From assembly GCF_003864975.1 (NCBI RefSeq), contig NZ_BHGL01000046.1:372001-436000 (forward strand): 64,000 nucleotides of DNA, read 5' to 3'. Positions 35,732-45,664 of the stretch are shown in pieces; within the stretch, counting starts at the first letter, position 1; the number at the start of each line of letters is the position of its first letter. The notes under the pieces are model-generated. The model searched no databases. It was not told the DNA's origin and saw only the letters and a list, made by a program, of their open reading frames with translations. Source of the stretch: Sulfuriferula thiophila. Its GTDB lineage: Bacteria > Pseudomonadota > Gammaproteobacteria > Burkholderiales > Sulfuriferulaceae. A program made the position numbers and the translations under genes.

Positions 35732-36772
35732 TTAACGCACGGTGACTTTGGCCTCACCATCTGCCAGCTTGCCAATCACGCAGGCGTAGTCAAAACCTTG
35801 CTGCTTGAATACCGCCAGTACCCCGTCGACTGCATCGGGTGCACACGTCACCAGCAGGCCACCGCTGGTTTGCGGATCACATAGCAGGTTTTTCTGCCAG
35901 TCCGCCATACCCTCCGGCAGAACAACATCGTGACCATAACTATTCCAGTTACGCGCCGCGGCACCGGGTGCATAACCTTGTTTAGCCAGCTCCAGCGCGA
36001 CTGGTAATACAGGCAACGCAGCAAAGTCAACTTCAGCCGCCAAATGCGAGCCCCGACATATTTCCAGCAAATGCCCCAGCAACGCGAATCCAGTCACATC
36101 GGTCATGCCATGCACATCGGCATTGTCCACCAGCGTCGCACCCGGTGTGTTGAGCTGGGTGGTGCTCGCCACCATTTGCTGATAACCGGTATCGGACAGC
36201 TCACCCTTCTTCAACGCCGCGCTCATGATGCCGATACCCAGACCCTTGCCAAGTATCAGTACATCACCGGCATGCGCCTTGTTATTACGTTTCACTTTAT
36301 CCGGATGCACCAGGCCCAGCGCCACCAGCCCGTATATAGGCTCAGGTGAATCAATGGAATGCCCGCCGGCAATCGGAATCCCGACTTCGGCACAAACGGA
36401 CTCACCGCCGGCGAGTATGCCCTGGATCACTTCTACCGGCAGCTTATCGATAGGCATCCCCACGACTGCCAGCGCAAAAATAGGGTATCCGCCCATCGCA
36501 TAGATATCTGAAATGGCGTTAGTTGCGGCGATGCGCCCGAATTCATACGGATCATCGACGATAGGCATAAAGAAATCGGTAGTCGCAATAATGGCCTGGG
36601 TGTCGTTCAAGCGATATACTGCAGCATCATCACTGGTTTCCGTTCCCACCAGCAGGTTTTTATTGATCAGTCGGCTAGGCATTTTAGCCAAAATCTCACT
36701 CAGCACGGATGGCGCAATTTTGCAGCCGCAACCACCGCCGTGAGAAAATTGTGTCAGTTTAATTTTGTTCAT
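35732..36772 (-). CDS. selD: Selenide, water dikinase (selenophosphate synthase)
   Basis: Makes selenophosphate from selenide and ATP. From the ATG at 36772 the protein has 346 residues. The glycine-rich N-terminus SHGGGCGCK holds the catalytic Cys15 and Lys18, equivalent to Cys17 and Lys20 of the E. coli enzyme, so it uses Cys rather than selenocysteine. Later motifs (TSDDAAVYRL, TDFFMPIVDDPYEFGRI, GGHSID) are intact. An upstream in-frame ATG at 36790 would touch the divergent selU start. With selU next door, tRNA selenation is the likely use. Confidence 0.95.
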   Translation of the reverse strand: MNKIKLTQFSHGGGCGCKIAPSVLSEILAKMPSRLINKNLLVGTETSDDAAVYRLNDTQAIIATTDFFMPIVDDPYEFGRIAATNAISDIYAMGGYPIFALAVVGMPIDKLPVEVIQGILAGGESVCAEVGIPIAGGHSIDSPEPIYGLVALGLVHPDKVKRNNKAHAGDVLILGKGLGIGIMSAALKKGELSDTGYQQMVASTTQLNTPGATLVDNADVHGMTDVTGFALLGHLLEICRGSHLAAEVDFAALPVLPVALELAKQGYAPGAAARNWNSYGHDVVLPEGMADWQKNLLCDPQTSGGLLVTCAPDAVDGVLAVFKQQGFDYACVIGKLADGEAKVTVR

Positions 36773-36789
36773 ATTTTTAAGGTAAGGCA

Positions 36790-37842
36790 TTGAGAAAAAG
36801 CACCCCCATTACCGTAGCACAGTTGACCGAGTTTGACGAGATTATCGACGTACGCACGCCCGCCGAATTTGCGGAAGATCATATTCCCGGCGCGGTCAAT
36901 TACCCTGTGCTCAGCGACGAAGAACGCGTCATCGTCGGCACGCTGTACAAACAGGTCTCCGACTTTGAAGCCAAAAAAGTGGGCGCGGCGCTGATTGCCC
37001 GCAACATTGCCAACCATCTTGAAGCTCACTTCGCTGACAAGCCAAAATCCTGGCGCCCACTGATTTACTGCTGGCGCGGCGGCAATCGCAGCGGAGCCAT
37101 GGCGCATATCCTCAATCAGGTAGGCTGGCGCGCCGGCAAACTGGATGGCGGCTACAAAGCCTACCGGCGCACGGTACTGGATGAACTGGAAGTACTGCCC
37201 GCGAAATTTCAGCTTATCGTGGTGTGCGGATTGACCGGCTCCGGCAAGAGCCGGCTGCTGCAGGCCCTGCACGCCGAGGGCGCGCAAGTCCTGGATCTGG
37301 AACAACTGGCAGCACACCGCGGTTCCATCCTCGGCAATCTGCCCGAAACTGCCCAGCCCGCGCAAAAGATGTTCGACAGCCTGATCTGGTGGCAATTGCG
37401 TCAGTTCGATCCGACCCGGCCGGTATACGTCGAAGCTGAAAGCAAGAAAGTTGGCAAATTGCGTGTGCCGGAAGCATTTATTCAGGCTATGTGGCAAGAG
37501 CCGAAATGCCTGCGCATGGAAATCAGCAGTCTGAATCGCGTCGAACTGCTGAAATCAGAATATGAGCACTATTTACTCGATCCGGACAGCCTGAACAAAA
37601 AGCTGGAATTTCTCACGCGCACCTATGGCCACGAACAGATCGGCAAATGGCAGGCACTGGTCAGCGCCGGAAAATGGGATGAGTTAGTGCTGGCGCTGCT
37701 GGAAAAACATTACGACCCGGCCTATACCAAATCCATTACGCATCATTACCCGGATTACGACAACGCTGCCAAAATTGATGTGACGGACATCAGTGAGTCC
37801 GGCATGCTCACACTCGCCCGGAATATCCTCAAACAACACTAA
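36790..37842 (+). CDS. selU: tRNA 2-selenouridine synthase
   Basis: Converts 2-thiouridine at the tRNA wobble position to 2-selenouridine using selenophosphate (also called MnmH/YbbB). 350 residues. A rhodanese domain (about 5-130, catalytic Cys94 in YCWRGGNRSG) is followed by a P-loop domain with GLTGSGKS (147-154). The start appears to be a TTG at 36790 behind AAGG; no ATG fits the conserved N-terminus. Only 17 bp separate it from the divergent selD start, so each promoter must lie inside the other gene or be very compact. Confidence 0.95.
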   Translation: MRKSTPITVAQLTEFDEIIDVRTPAEFAEDHIPGAVNYPVLSDEERVIVGTLYKQVSDFEAKKVGAALIARNIANHLEAHFADKPKSWRPLIYCWRGGNRSGAMAHILNQVGWRAGKLDGGYKAYRRTVLDELEVLPAKFQLIVVCGLTGSGKSRLLQALHAEGAQVLDLEQLAAHRGSILGNLPETAQPAQKMFDSLIWWQLRQFDPTRPVYVEAESKKVGKLRVPEAFIQAMWQEPKCLRMEISSLNRVELLKSEYEHYLLDPDSLNKKLEFLTRTYGHEQIGKWQALVSAGKWDELVLALLEKHYDPAYTKSITHHYPDYDNAAKIDVTDISESGMLTLARNILKQH

Positions 37843-37936
37843 AAATGTAACCTTGCGCCATTAACCTGTCATCCGCACCAGGCTTATTTCATATCCTCAG
37901 TAAAATAAAGCTAACGCATAACAGCAGGTAATGCCC

Positions 37937-37950
37937 GTCAGCTAGCTGAC
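37937..37950. promoter_or_regulatory. 14-bp perfect palindrome upstream of the Mg2+ ATPase gene
   Basis: GTCAGCTAGCTGAC is a perfect palindrome 51 bp before the P-type ATPase start. Its position suits an operator, but no known regulator is recognised. No magnesium riboswitch-like fold was identified in the short leader. Confidence 0.4.
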
Positions 37951-38001
37951 AACTGGCTATGACATAATCACGCTGCTCGATTGATGGGGTAAGGTGGCAG
38001 G

Positions 38002-40761
38002 ATGAGTCCATTTAAAAAATTTCTGGTGCGATTGACGCGACCACGCGCCATGAGCCGGCATTTCCGCCGCTTATCGATACTGGAAACCATCATTGGTACT
38101 GGTGTAAGCAAGGATGTGCCACCCTCTCTGGCACACACCCTGTCCACAGCAGCACGCACCGACATTGAAACGTTATTACGCGAGCTGGACACGCATCCGG
38201 ATGGCCTGACTGATAACCAGGCCGACAGGGTACGCGAGCGTGTCGGCGTCAATGAGATCGAGCACGAAAAACCGCCATCCGGCTGGCTTCACCTGTGGCA
38301 CAGCTACCGCAACCCATTTAACCTGCTGCTCTCATTACTGGCGCTGGTGTCCTATCTGACGCACGACATGAAAGCCACCATCGTCATTACCAGCATGGTG
38401 CTGCTTTCTACCCTGCTGCGCTTCTGGCAGGAATCCAAATCCAACAAGGCCGCAGATCAGCTCAAGGCCATGGTCAGCAACACGGCAACGGTATTACGGC
38501 GTGACCTTGCCGCCGATGCCGCAGCAGATGCACAGCGCTACTTCAATATAAAACTGCATCCCAAACCCGCCAGCCGGGTGGAGCTGGCCATCAAGTATCT
38601 AGTACCCGGTGACATCATCATACTGTCAGCCGGTGACATGATCCCTGCCGACTTACGTGTACTCAGTGCCAAAGATCTGTTTCTCAGCCAGGCAGCCATG
38701 ACCGGGGAATCGCTGCCGGTAGAGAAATTTGCTCACCCTGGTAATCCGCAGATCACTAACCCGCTGGACCTGAACAACATCCTGTTCATGGGCACCAACG
38801 TGGTCAGCGGTTCAGCCACCGCAGTGGTAGTCGCTACCGGCAGCCACACCTATTTCGGCGCGCTGGCACAACGCGTCACCGCGACTGACCGCGCCCCGAC
38901 TGCGTTTCAGGCAGGTGTCAACAAAGTCAGCTGGCTACTGATCCGCTTCATGCTGGTCATGGTACCGCTGGTGCTGCTGATCAACGGTTTTACCAAAGGT
39001 GACTGGGTTGAGGCGTTCCTGTTTGCGATGTCGGTTGCCGTCGGCCTGACTCCGGAAATGCTGCCGATGGTCGTCACCTCGACGCTGGCAAAAGGCGCAG
39101 TGGTGCTGTCCCGCAAGAAGGTGATCGTTAAACGCCTGGATGCCATTCAGAACTTTGGCGCAATGAATGTGCTGTGTACTGACAAAACCGGCACGCTGAC
39201 TCAGGACAAGATTTTCCTGGCGCGCCATACCGATGTGTTTGGCGAAATATCGGATAAAGTGCTGGGTTATGCCTATCTCAACAGCTATTACCAGACCGGT
39301 CTGAAAAATTTGCTCGATGTGGCAGTGCTTGAACATGCCGAGGTGCACCGCGAGCTGAATGTCGTGCAACACTATCGCAAAGTGGATGAAATCCCGTTCG
39401 ACTTTCAGCGGCGGCGCATGTCGGTCGTCGTATCAGAACGCGATGACCACCATGAGCTGATCTGCAAAGGCGCGGTTGAAGAAATACTGAGCATATGCAA
39501 CCGTGTCCAGCATGGCTCGCAAGTGGAGGCACTCACGCCGGAATTGCTGGCACAGGTTAATGCCTTGACCGCGGCGCTGAATGCCGAAGGCTTGCGCGTG
39601 GTTGCCGTGGCCATGAAAGAAACGCCACCGACCAAGGAGGTTTACAGCGTCGCCGACGAAATCGACATGATACTGGTCGGCTACATCGCCTTTCTTGATC
39701 CGCCCAAAGAATCCACTGCGCCGGCCATTAGCGCCCTGCAGGCCCACGGCATCACCGTCAAGATACTTACCGGCGACAACGAACTGGTGACTGCCAAAAT
39801 CTGCCATGAAGTGGGACTGCCGATGAGCGGCGTCGTGCTCGGCTCAGACATCGAGGCGCTGGATGACAAGCAAATGGCGCTACTGGTTGAACAGCACAAT
39901 GTCTTCGCCAAGCTCTCCCCTGCACACAAGGAGCGCATCGTGCGCCTGCTCAGAGCGAATGGTAATGTCGTGGGATTCATGGGCGACGGCATCAATGACG
40001 CGCCGGCGCTGCGTGCCGCCGACATTGGCATTTCGGTGGATACCGCAGTGGATATCGCCAAGGAAGCCGCCGACATCATCCTGCTGGAAAAGAGCCTGAT
40101 GGTGCTGGAGGAAGGCGTTATCGAGGGCCGCAAGACCTTCGTCAACATGCTCAAATACATCAAGATGACTGCCAGCTCCAACTTCGGCAATGTGTTTTCA
40201 GTACTGGTGGCCAGCGCTTTTCTGCCATTCCTGCCCATGCTGCCGCTGCACCTGCTGGTGCAGAATCTGCTCTACGACGTGTCGCAAGTTGCCATTCCAT
40301 TCGACAACGTGGATGAAGAACTGCTGAAGCAACCGCAACACTGGAAACCCAGCGACATCAGCCGCTTCATGATCTATTTCGGCCCGATCAGCTCTATTTT
40401 CGACATCACCACCTACGCCTTCATGTGGTTCGTATTCCAGGCCAACACGCCAGCCAGCCAGACCCTGTTCCAGTCCGGCTGGTTTGTGGAAGGCCTGCTC
40501 TCCCAAACATTGATCGTACACATGATACGCACCCGCAAGATCCCCTTCCTGCAGAGCCGCCCAGCCGGTTTACTGATTTTCATGACACTCTGCGTAATGC
40601 TGTTCGGTACCTTTATCGTCATGGGACCATTTGCGCATTACTTCAAATTGCAGGCATTACCACTGACGTACTTCCCGTTTTTACTGCTGGTATTGATCGG
40701 TTATGCGGCGTTGACGCAACTGATGAAAGGCTATTATGCGCGACGCTTTGGCTGGCAATAG
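38002..40761 (+). CDS. mgtA: Magnesium-importing P-type ATPase (MgtA/MgtB type)
   Basis: 919 residues, typical of P3B ATPases. The start has AAGGTGG. The phosphorylated Asp394 is in DKTGTLT, the actuator motif MTGES is near 232-236, and the hinge motif GDGINDAP is near 661. The membrane motif VGLTPEMLPMVVTSTLA is characteristic of MgtA/MgtB. The N-terminal tail is long and basic, as in the family. It imports Mg2+ down its gradient at the cost of ATP. The pyruvate kinase gene follows 82 bp later; pyruvate kinase is itself Mg2+-dependent, although joint control is only a thought. Confidence 0.95.
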   Translation: MSPFKKFLVRLTRPRAMSRHFRRLSILETIIGTGVSKDVPPSLAHTLSTAARTDIETLLRELDTHPDGLTDNQADRVRERVGVNEIEHEKPPSGWLHLWHSYRNPFNLLLSLLALVSYLTHDMKATIVITSMVLLSTLLRFWQESKSNKAADQLKAMVSNTATVLRRDLAADAAADAQRYFNIKLHPKPASRVELAIKYLVPGDIIILSAGDMIPADLRVLSAKDLFLSQAAMTGESLPVEKFAHPGNPQITNPLDLNNILFMGTNVVSGSATAVVVATGSHTYFGALAQRVTATDRAPTAFQAGVNKVSWLLIRFMLVMVPLVLLINGFTKGDWVEAFLFAMSVAVGLTPEMLPMVVTSTLAKGAVVLSRKKVIVKRLDAIQNFGAMNVLCTDKTGTLTQDKIFLARHTDVFGEISDKVLGYAYLNSYYQTGLKNLLDVAVLEHAEVHRELNVVQHYRKVDEIPFDFQRRRMSVVVSERDDHHELICKGAVEEILSICNRVQHGSQVEALTPELLAQVNALTAALNAEGLRVVAVAMKETPPTKEVYSVADEIDMILVGYIAFLDPPKESTAPAISALQAHGITVKILTGDNELVTAKICHEVGLPMSGVVLGSDIEALDDKQMALLVEQHNVFAKLSPAHKERIVRLLRANGNVVGFMGDGINDAPALRAADIGISVDTAVDIAKEAADIILLEKSLMVLEEGVIEGRKTFVNMLKYIKMTASSNFGNVFSVLVASAFLPFLPMLPLHLLVQNLLYDVSQVAIPFDNVDEELLKQPQHWKPSDISRFMIYFGPISSIFDITTYAFMWFVFQANTPASQTLFQSGWFVEGLLSQTLIVHMIRTRKIPFLQSRPAGLLIFMTLCVMLFGTFIVMGPFAHYFKLQALPLTYFPFLLLVLIGYAALTQLMKGYYARRFGWQ

Positions 40762-40843
40762 GAGGTCTGTAACTGTTTGTTCATAAAGCAATCGTACACT
40801 AACTCCAATCCCACATAGATAATAAGGGTCAAGGTTATTTACC

Positions 40844-42718
40844 ATGCTGCCAGAACAAACCGATGCTAACGAAATCAAGACCTTAGCCCGGCAATTATCG
40901 ACCTTACTCGACACCACGCTTGCCTCCCAATCCGAGTTGTTAGCTAAATGGCAACCTCATCTGCACAATCCGCATTACCAGCCCAGCGCCGCCAATCTCG
41001 CTGCTTACATAAGTTTACGGCGGCATGATCTGCGTCAGCTGCAAAGCCGTCTGAGTCGCATCGGCCTGTCATCGCTGGGGCGCTGCGAAGGCCACGTGAT
41101 TGCAACACTGGATGCCGTTACGTATGCGCTGGCCATGATGGACAGCGCGACGACATTAGCGTGTCCTCTGCTGGATATAAATCGTGCGATGACCCGCGAT
41201 CAGATGCTGTTACGCCACAACACCGCTCAACTATTTGCCAATACCCAGAACAAACATGGCACGCTGATGATGGTTACCCTGCCGGGCGAGGCGGCGAGTG
41301 ACTATGATGTCGTGCGCGAAATGCTGGAATCCGGCATGGATTGCGCGCGCATCAATTGTTCGCACGACGATGCCGACGCATGGCAGCAGATGGTGACCCA
41401 TATTCGCCAGGCTACGCAGGAAACCGGACGTAACTGTTTAGTGATGTTCGATTTATCCGGCCCTAAATTGCGCACTGGCACGATGGCTGCCGGCCCGGCA
41501 ATCCTGCACATCAAAATCAAGCGCGATGACATGGGCAACCTGCTGCGTCCCACTCAAATCATCCTTGATGGCTCAGGCAACCCCGGCTGCCCGGCCACCG
41601 GCGACAAATCCGGGTTGATAGCCCCTGCACGATTAAGTGTTGCACCTAAATGGCTGCAAAAACTTAAACCAGGCGACCGCATCAAGTTTCATGATGTACG
41701 CAAGCGCAAGCGTGAATTTGTCGTCATGGAGCAGATCTCCAATATGGAAGTCATGGTCAGTTGCAAAGAGGGTGCCTACATCCCCCCGGGCACTGTACTC
41801 GAGCATGTCAATGCCAAACACCAGCACGCCAGAGTTGTCACCGGAGTCTTTAACGCACCCCCGCAACGCATCCATGTCATGCAAAATGACGTGCTGCTGC
41901 TGACCCGCGAGCAATTGCCGGGACAAGTTGAGCAACGTGACAAAGCAGGCAATATCATTACCCCGCCGCGCATTTCCTGCACCGAACCCGAAGTATTTTC
42001 CTTTCTCCAGCCTGGCCACAGCGTGTGGATAGATGATGGCCGCATCGGTTGCCTGACCGAGCATATCGACACCGAAGGCGCCTGGCTGCGCATCACTCAG
42101 GTGCGACCCAGCGGCGAGCACATCGGTGCAGAAAAAGGCCTTAATTTCCCCGACAGCCAGCTCAAGTTACCTGCGCTCACAGCAAAAGACCTGCGTGATC
42201 TCGATGTCGCCGTGCAGTACGCCGACATCATCGGCTTATCCTTTGTTCAGCACGCCGCTGATCTGGACTTGCTGCACACGGCACTGGCGCAACGCAATGC
42301 CGCTCACCTTGGCATCATCGCCAAAATCGAAACGCGCGAGGCCGTTAAAAATCTGCCCGACATCATCATCCGTGGTGCGGGTCGGGGCGCATTCGGCATC
42401 ATGATCGCCCGCGGTGATCTGGCTGTAGAAATCGGCTACGAACGATTGGCGGAAATACAGGAAGAAATGCTGTGGCTATGCGAAGCGGCACACATTCCGG
42501 TGGTGTGGGCAACACAGGTACTGGAAAGTTTGGTGAAACTGAACCTGCCATCCCGTGCCGAAATTACCGATGCCGCCATGTCCGGTCGCGCCGAATGCGT
42601 GATGCTCAACAAAGGCCCGTACATCCTGCATGGCATGTCCGTATTGCGTGACATCATCGCTCGCATGCAATCGCATCAAGACAAAAAAACGCCGCAGTAT
42701 CGAGCGTTGCATTGGTAG
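40844..42718 (+). CDS. Pyruvate kinase-like protein with N-terminal extension and insertions
   Basis: 624 residues, longer than usual pyruvate kinases (about 470-480). A helical N-terminal extension of about 130 residues precedes the barrel. Core motifs are present: MFDLSGPKLRTG, IIAKIETREAV (catalytic Lys), MIARGDLAVEIGYE and ATQVLESL. The B-domain region (about 250-410) is enlarged. The usual C-terminal allosteric domain is missing, because the protein stops soon after the barrel (MLNKGPYILHGM). It may be a catalytic variant with altered control, or a paralogue with a new role. A separate standard pyk could exist elsewhere. Confidence 0.82.
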   Translation: MLPEQTDANEIKTLARQLSTLLDTTLASQSELLAKWQPHLHNPHYQPSAANLAAYISLRRHDLRQLQSRLSRIGLSSLGRCEGHVIATLDAVTYALAMMDSATTLACPLLDINRAMTRDQMLLRHNTAQLFANTQNKHGTLMMVTLPGEAASDYDVVREMLESGMDCARINCSHDDADAWQQMVTHIRQATQETGRNCLVMFDLSGPKLRTGTMAAGPAILHIKIKRDDMGNLLRPTQIILDGSGNPGCPATGDKSGLIAPARLSVAPKWLQKLKPGDRIKFHDVRKRKREFVVMEQISNMEVMVSCKEGAYIPPGTVLEHVNAKHQHARVVTGVFNAPPQRIHVMQNDVLLLTREQLPGQVEQRDKAGNIITPPRISCTEPEVFSFLQPGHSVWIDDGRIGCLTEHIDTEGAWLRITQVRPSGEHIGAEKGLNFPDSQLKLPALTAKDLRDLDVAVQYADIIGLSFVQHAADLDLLHTALAQRNAAHLGIIAKIETREAVKNLPDIIIRGAGRGAFGIMIARGDLAVEIGYERLAEIQEEMLWLCEAAHIPVVWATQVLESLVKLNLPSRAEITDAAMSGRAECVMLNKGPYILHGMSVLRDIIARMQSHQDKKTPQYRALHW

Positions 42719-42832
42719 CTTACGCAACACCCTCCAGCGGCAATTTAAACCTCGCCTCACCGTTATGATGACTAATGAAATCGCAGGAACAGACTTGGCT
42801 TAACAATCATTAACCACATGGATATATAACAA

Positions 42833-43651
42833 TCAGGCCGGCAAAGCAGCCTCAAGCGCTTTAGCCAGAGCAGCATAATCCTGTTTGGAACATGGCACAA
42901 ACTGCTTAATTGCTGATGGGATCAACGTCTGCAATCCATCAATTGCCGGTGCCGGCAATGACAGCATGGTTTGTGTAATTGCACTCCCATATTTCGCTGC
43001 CAGCTTGTTATGCACCAACACCGTGAAACCCGGCGTGCTGGTCAACGGATACCAGGCTTCATACTTGCCTGTGGCTATCAAACGATTGGCGTGCACGGTG
43101 ATAAAAGCCCCCGCCTGCACCACACCCCGATCCAGCAGATAAGTAATAGCCTCCTGGTTTTTAACGGTTTCTATCATTGAAGCCGGGCCAAGTTTATGTT
43201 CGGCAACTACTTGACGCCCCATCAAACCAGGCCAGGAATCAGACGATGTCATGGCAATACGTTTTACGGTTTCACCTTTACGCTTGACCATAACACCGGA
43301 TAAAAACTCCTTTACACGCACTACAGGTTCATAACCGTGCTGCATCGCATGAACGGCCAATGTCGGTGGCACAAACAACACATCTGCATGGTTGTTATCG
43401 ATTACGTTTTCTATCAACGGGAAACTGCGATAAGACTCCGCATAGACCTTTTTGCTGGTTTTAGCGGCAATAGCGGAGGTCATGGGGTGGGTCAGGTCGG
43501 TAAATGTTCTCGAATCAATATCTGCAGCAGCAGTGCCTGGGAAAATCGCCATGATCATGTCCCCGGAACCTGACAACAGCAAGGCACTGGCTGAATGGTT
43601 GGCAAGCACTGTCGTAGCCGTTAAGGCTTGCAGGAAAAATCGTCTATTCAT
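42833..43651 (-). CDS. PhnD-like periplasmic binding protein with Tat-type signal (copy 1)
   Basis: 272 residues from an ATG at 43651. The signal MNRRFFLQAL has the twin-arginine pattern RRxFLQ, followed by a hydrophobic stretch to Ala23. The mature part has the PhnD (phosphate/phosphonate-type) binding-protein fold, with VLFVPPTLAVHAMQHGYEPVVR and DSWPGLMGR motifs. No ABC permease or ATPase gene is near. Close paralogues lie at 60202 and 61068; copy 1 is most like the one at 61068. The ligand is unknown. Confidence 0.82.
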   Translation of the reverse strand: MNRRFFLQALTATTVLANHSASALLLSGSGDMIMAIFPGTAAADIDSRTFTDLTHPMTSAIAAKTSKKVYAESYRSFPLIENVIDNNHADVLFVPPTLAVHAMQHGYEPVVRVKEFLSGVMVKRKGETVKRIAMTSSDSWPGLMGRQVVAEHKLGPASMIETVKNQEAITYLLDRGVVQAGAFITVHANRLIATGKYEAWYPLTSTPGFTVLVHNKLAAKYGSAITQTMLSLPAPAIDGLQTLIPSAIKQFVPCSKQDYAALAKALEAALPA

Positions 43652-43842
43652 CACTCACACCCATACGCGGAAATTGGCTGACAACAGAATATTGACAGTA
43701 TGCCAACAGAATATAATTGTAACCTTACTCATATTGCCACCGCGTGATTACAATTTGGCTGCAATACGCCACGATAAAATTCCGTAGTGAGAAATGCATC
43801 ATCTTAGCGATGATCAAATTGGACGCACGCAGTACGTAATTT

Positions 43843-44358
43843 TTACTTATTTAAAATAATCAGGGTAGCAGGCTGTAAATCCGCTGATACCACCATACCG
43901 GGTTCCGCCAGACGCTTACTGACCGTACCATCGAATGGCGCACGCAAGGTTGCATATTCCAGATGCTTGCGGGCAATCAGCAAGCGGGCTTGTGCTTCCT
44001 TATACAGGCCGTTGGCGTGAGAATAACGCACCTGTGCCTGCTCATATTCCGTCGTAGAACTGACCGCACGGTCATAGAGCTCCTTGGCACGTTTGAGGTC
44101 GCGCCCAGCCTCCTGCTCATCGGCTTTAAGCCGTTCTACGCCGCCTTCGGCTTCCATCACCCGCGCCTGGTAAACAGCATCATCCAGCGTGACCAGAACC
44201 TGACCTTTTTTTACACTTTGTCCCTGTTTAACCAGCACGGATTTAACCACACCGGACACCGGCGTGGTCAGTGCCACATCCACGGCGGCAGCAGGCAGAC
44301 TGGTAATCAGTACAGCCATACCGGCAAGCCCAACAGCGCAATTTTTAACAAAATTCAT
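43843..44358 (-). CDS. Minimal periplasmic adaptor (membrane-fusion) protein
   Basis: 171 residues, about half the length of a normal RND-type adaptor. A signal peptide (to about Ala25) is followed by a lipoyl half-motif (SGVVKSVLVKQGQSVKKGQVL), an alpha-hairpin coiled coil (about 70-130) and the second lipoyl half (LRAPFDGTVSKRLAEPGMVV). It then stops, without beta-barrel or membrane-proximal domains. It follows the TolC-like gene by 25 bp. No inner-membrane transporter gene is adjacent, so its partner is unknown. Confidence 0.82.
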   Translation of the reverse strand: MNFVKNCAVGLAGMAVLITSLPAAAVDVALTTPVSGVVKSVLVKQGQSVKKGQVLVTLDDAVYQARVMEAEGGVERLKADEQEAGRDLKRAKELYDRAVSSTTEYEQAQVRYSHANGLYKEAQARLLIARKHLEYATLRAPFDGTVSKRLAEPGMVVSADLQPATLIILNK

Positions 44359-44383
44359 ACATACCCCTTGGTATCAAATATGC

Positions 44384-45664
44384 TCACTGCTTTGCCGCAG
44401 TAAGCTGGCTTAATGCATTAGCCGGTTCGCCAGTCAGCGCAGCCAGCCTGGCAATAGCCAGCGCCAGCCGGTATTCCACGCCGCGTGCTCGTTGTTGCGC
44501 GGTCATGGTCTGCGCCATGCTGTCACCCAGATTGGTTTTCAGCTCCAGTTCATATTCGGCACGACTGCGATCCAGCGCAATGTCACGGTAAGTGATTTGC
44601 TGTTTGGCTGCCGGACGGGCACTGTTACGGAGCTGGTCGATTTCCAGCATGGTTTGCAACAAGGCTTGTGACAAACTCAATTTCAGACCTTCTGTGGTGG
44701 CCTGGAGTTTGGCGAATTGCGCCTGCTCACGTGCAATGCGGGCGTCGACCCGTCTACCCTGATAGATCGGCCAGGTCATGATCAGGCCGCCGCTGACGCT
44801 ATTGCGCGTTAACGCATCACGACTGTACTGACCCGCTTCCACCTCGGCATCCAGTGTTGGGGAATTTTCATGCCGTAAGCTGTCGAGCCGTTTCTGCGAT
44901 GCCGTCAGTAACTGTTGTTGTGCTAGCCAGGTGGGGTTATGCGCCAGAACGACGGGTAGCAAGGTTTCATAATCAGGGAGCTTAAGATCATTTTCTGCGA
45001 GTGCTGGATCAACCAGATCGGAAGCCAGTTCGCCGGGGCGATACATCGCATTGGCCAGCGCACTGCGCGCTAGCCGCTGCCGGGCAAGGCTGGCATTGCG
45101 TTTTTCGCGGATATCCTGATATTTCGCTTCCAGCACGGCCAGATCAGGACGCGAGAGTTGCCCTAATTCCATACGGTCGCGGGCATTATCAAAACTCACA
45201 TACACCACTGCCATGAATTCATTATCGGCCGCGTACTGCTGGTCAGCAATGAGCACATCAAAATAGCGTGCCATTACCTCCAGCCGATGCTGATCGCGAC
45301 TACTGATCAGGGCTTGCTCACGCGCAGCAAGTTCCGCTTCGGCAGCATCAACCGTGCTGCTGGTACGGGAAAAGTCATACAGGTTTTTACGCGCCACCAC
45401 GCGACCACTGTTATCCGCACGCCAATCCGGGCTGCCGGCGGTTGGCCGGCCTTGACGCAGCACGCCTTCAACCGTGACGGTCAGATCCTGACGCGCACCG
45501 GCTGCAGTCACATCCGCTTTTGCACTGGCAACGTCGGCCTCGGCCATTGCCACATCAGGATGCGCCTGATCGGCAGCTGCCAGCGCATCAGCCAGTGTCA
45601 ACGGTGCGGCCTCGACCATTCCTCCCAGACCGAGCAGGATAATTAACAACCAGGCGCTACGCAT
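44384..45664 (-). CDS. TolC-like outer-membrane factor
   Basis: 426 residues with a signal peptide ending EA-A near residue 20 and no lipobox. Two outer-membrane-efflux repeats are visible (LTLADALAAADQAHPDVAMAEADVASA; then LLTASQKRLDSLRHENSPTLDAEVEAG), with long helical stretches. It would form a trimeric channel with a periplasmic tunnel. Its start overlaps the stop of the thioredoxin-like gene, and the adaptor gene follows. Confidence 0.88.
   Translation of the reverse strand: MRSAWLLIILLGLGGMVEAAPLTLADALAAADQAHPDVAMAEADVASAKADVTAAGARQDLTVTVEGVLRQGRPTAGSPDWRADNSGRVVARKNLYDFSRTSSTVDAAEAELAAREQALISSRDQHRLEVMARYFDVLIADQQYAADNEFMAVVYVSFDNARDRMELGQLSRPDLAVLEAKYQDIREKRNASLARQRLARSALANAMYRPGELASDLVDPALAENDLKLPDYETLLPVVLAHNPTWLAQQQLLTASQKRLDSLRHENSPTLDAEVEAGQYSRDALTRNSVSGGLIMTWPIYQGRRVDARIAREQAQFAKLQATTEGLKLSLSQALLQTMLEIDQLRNSARPAAKQQITYRDIALDRSRAEYELELKTNLGDSMAQTMTAQQRARGVEYRLALAIARLAALTGEPANALSQLTAAKQ

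Noticed and set aside
37843-38001. Mg2+ riboswitch or leader peptide before the P-type ATPase
   Set aside because: The leader is short, and I could not find a convincing conserved fold or proline-rich leader reading frame.
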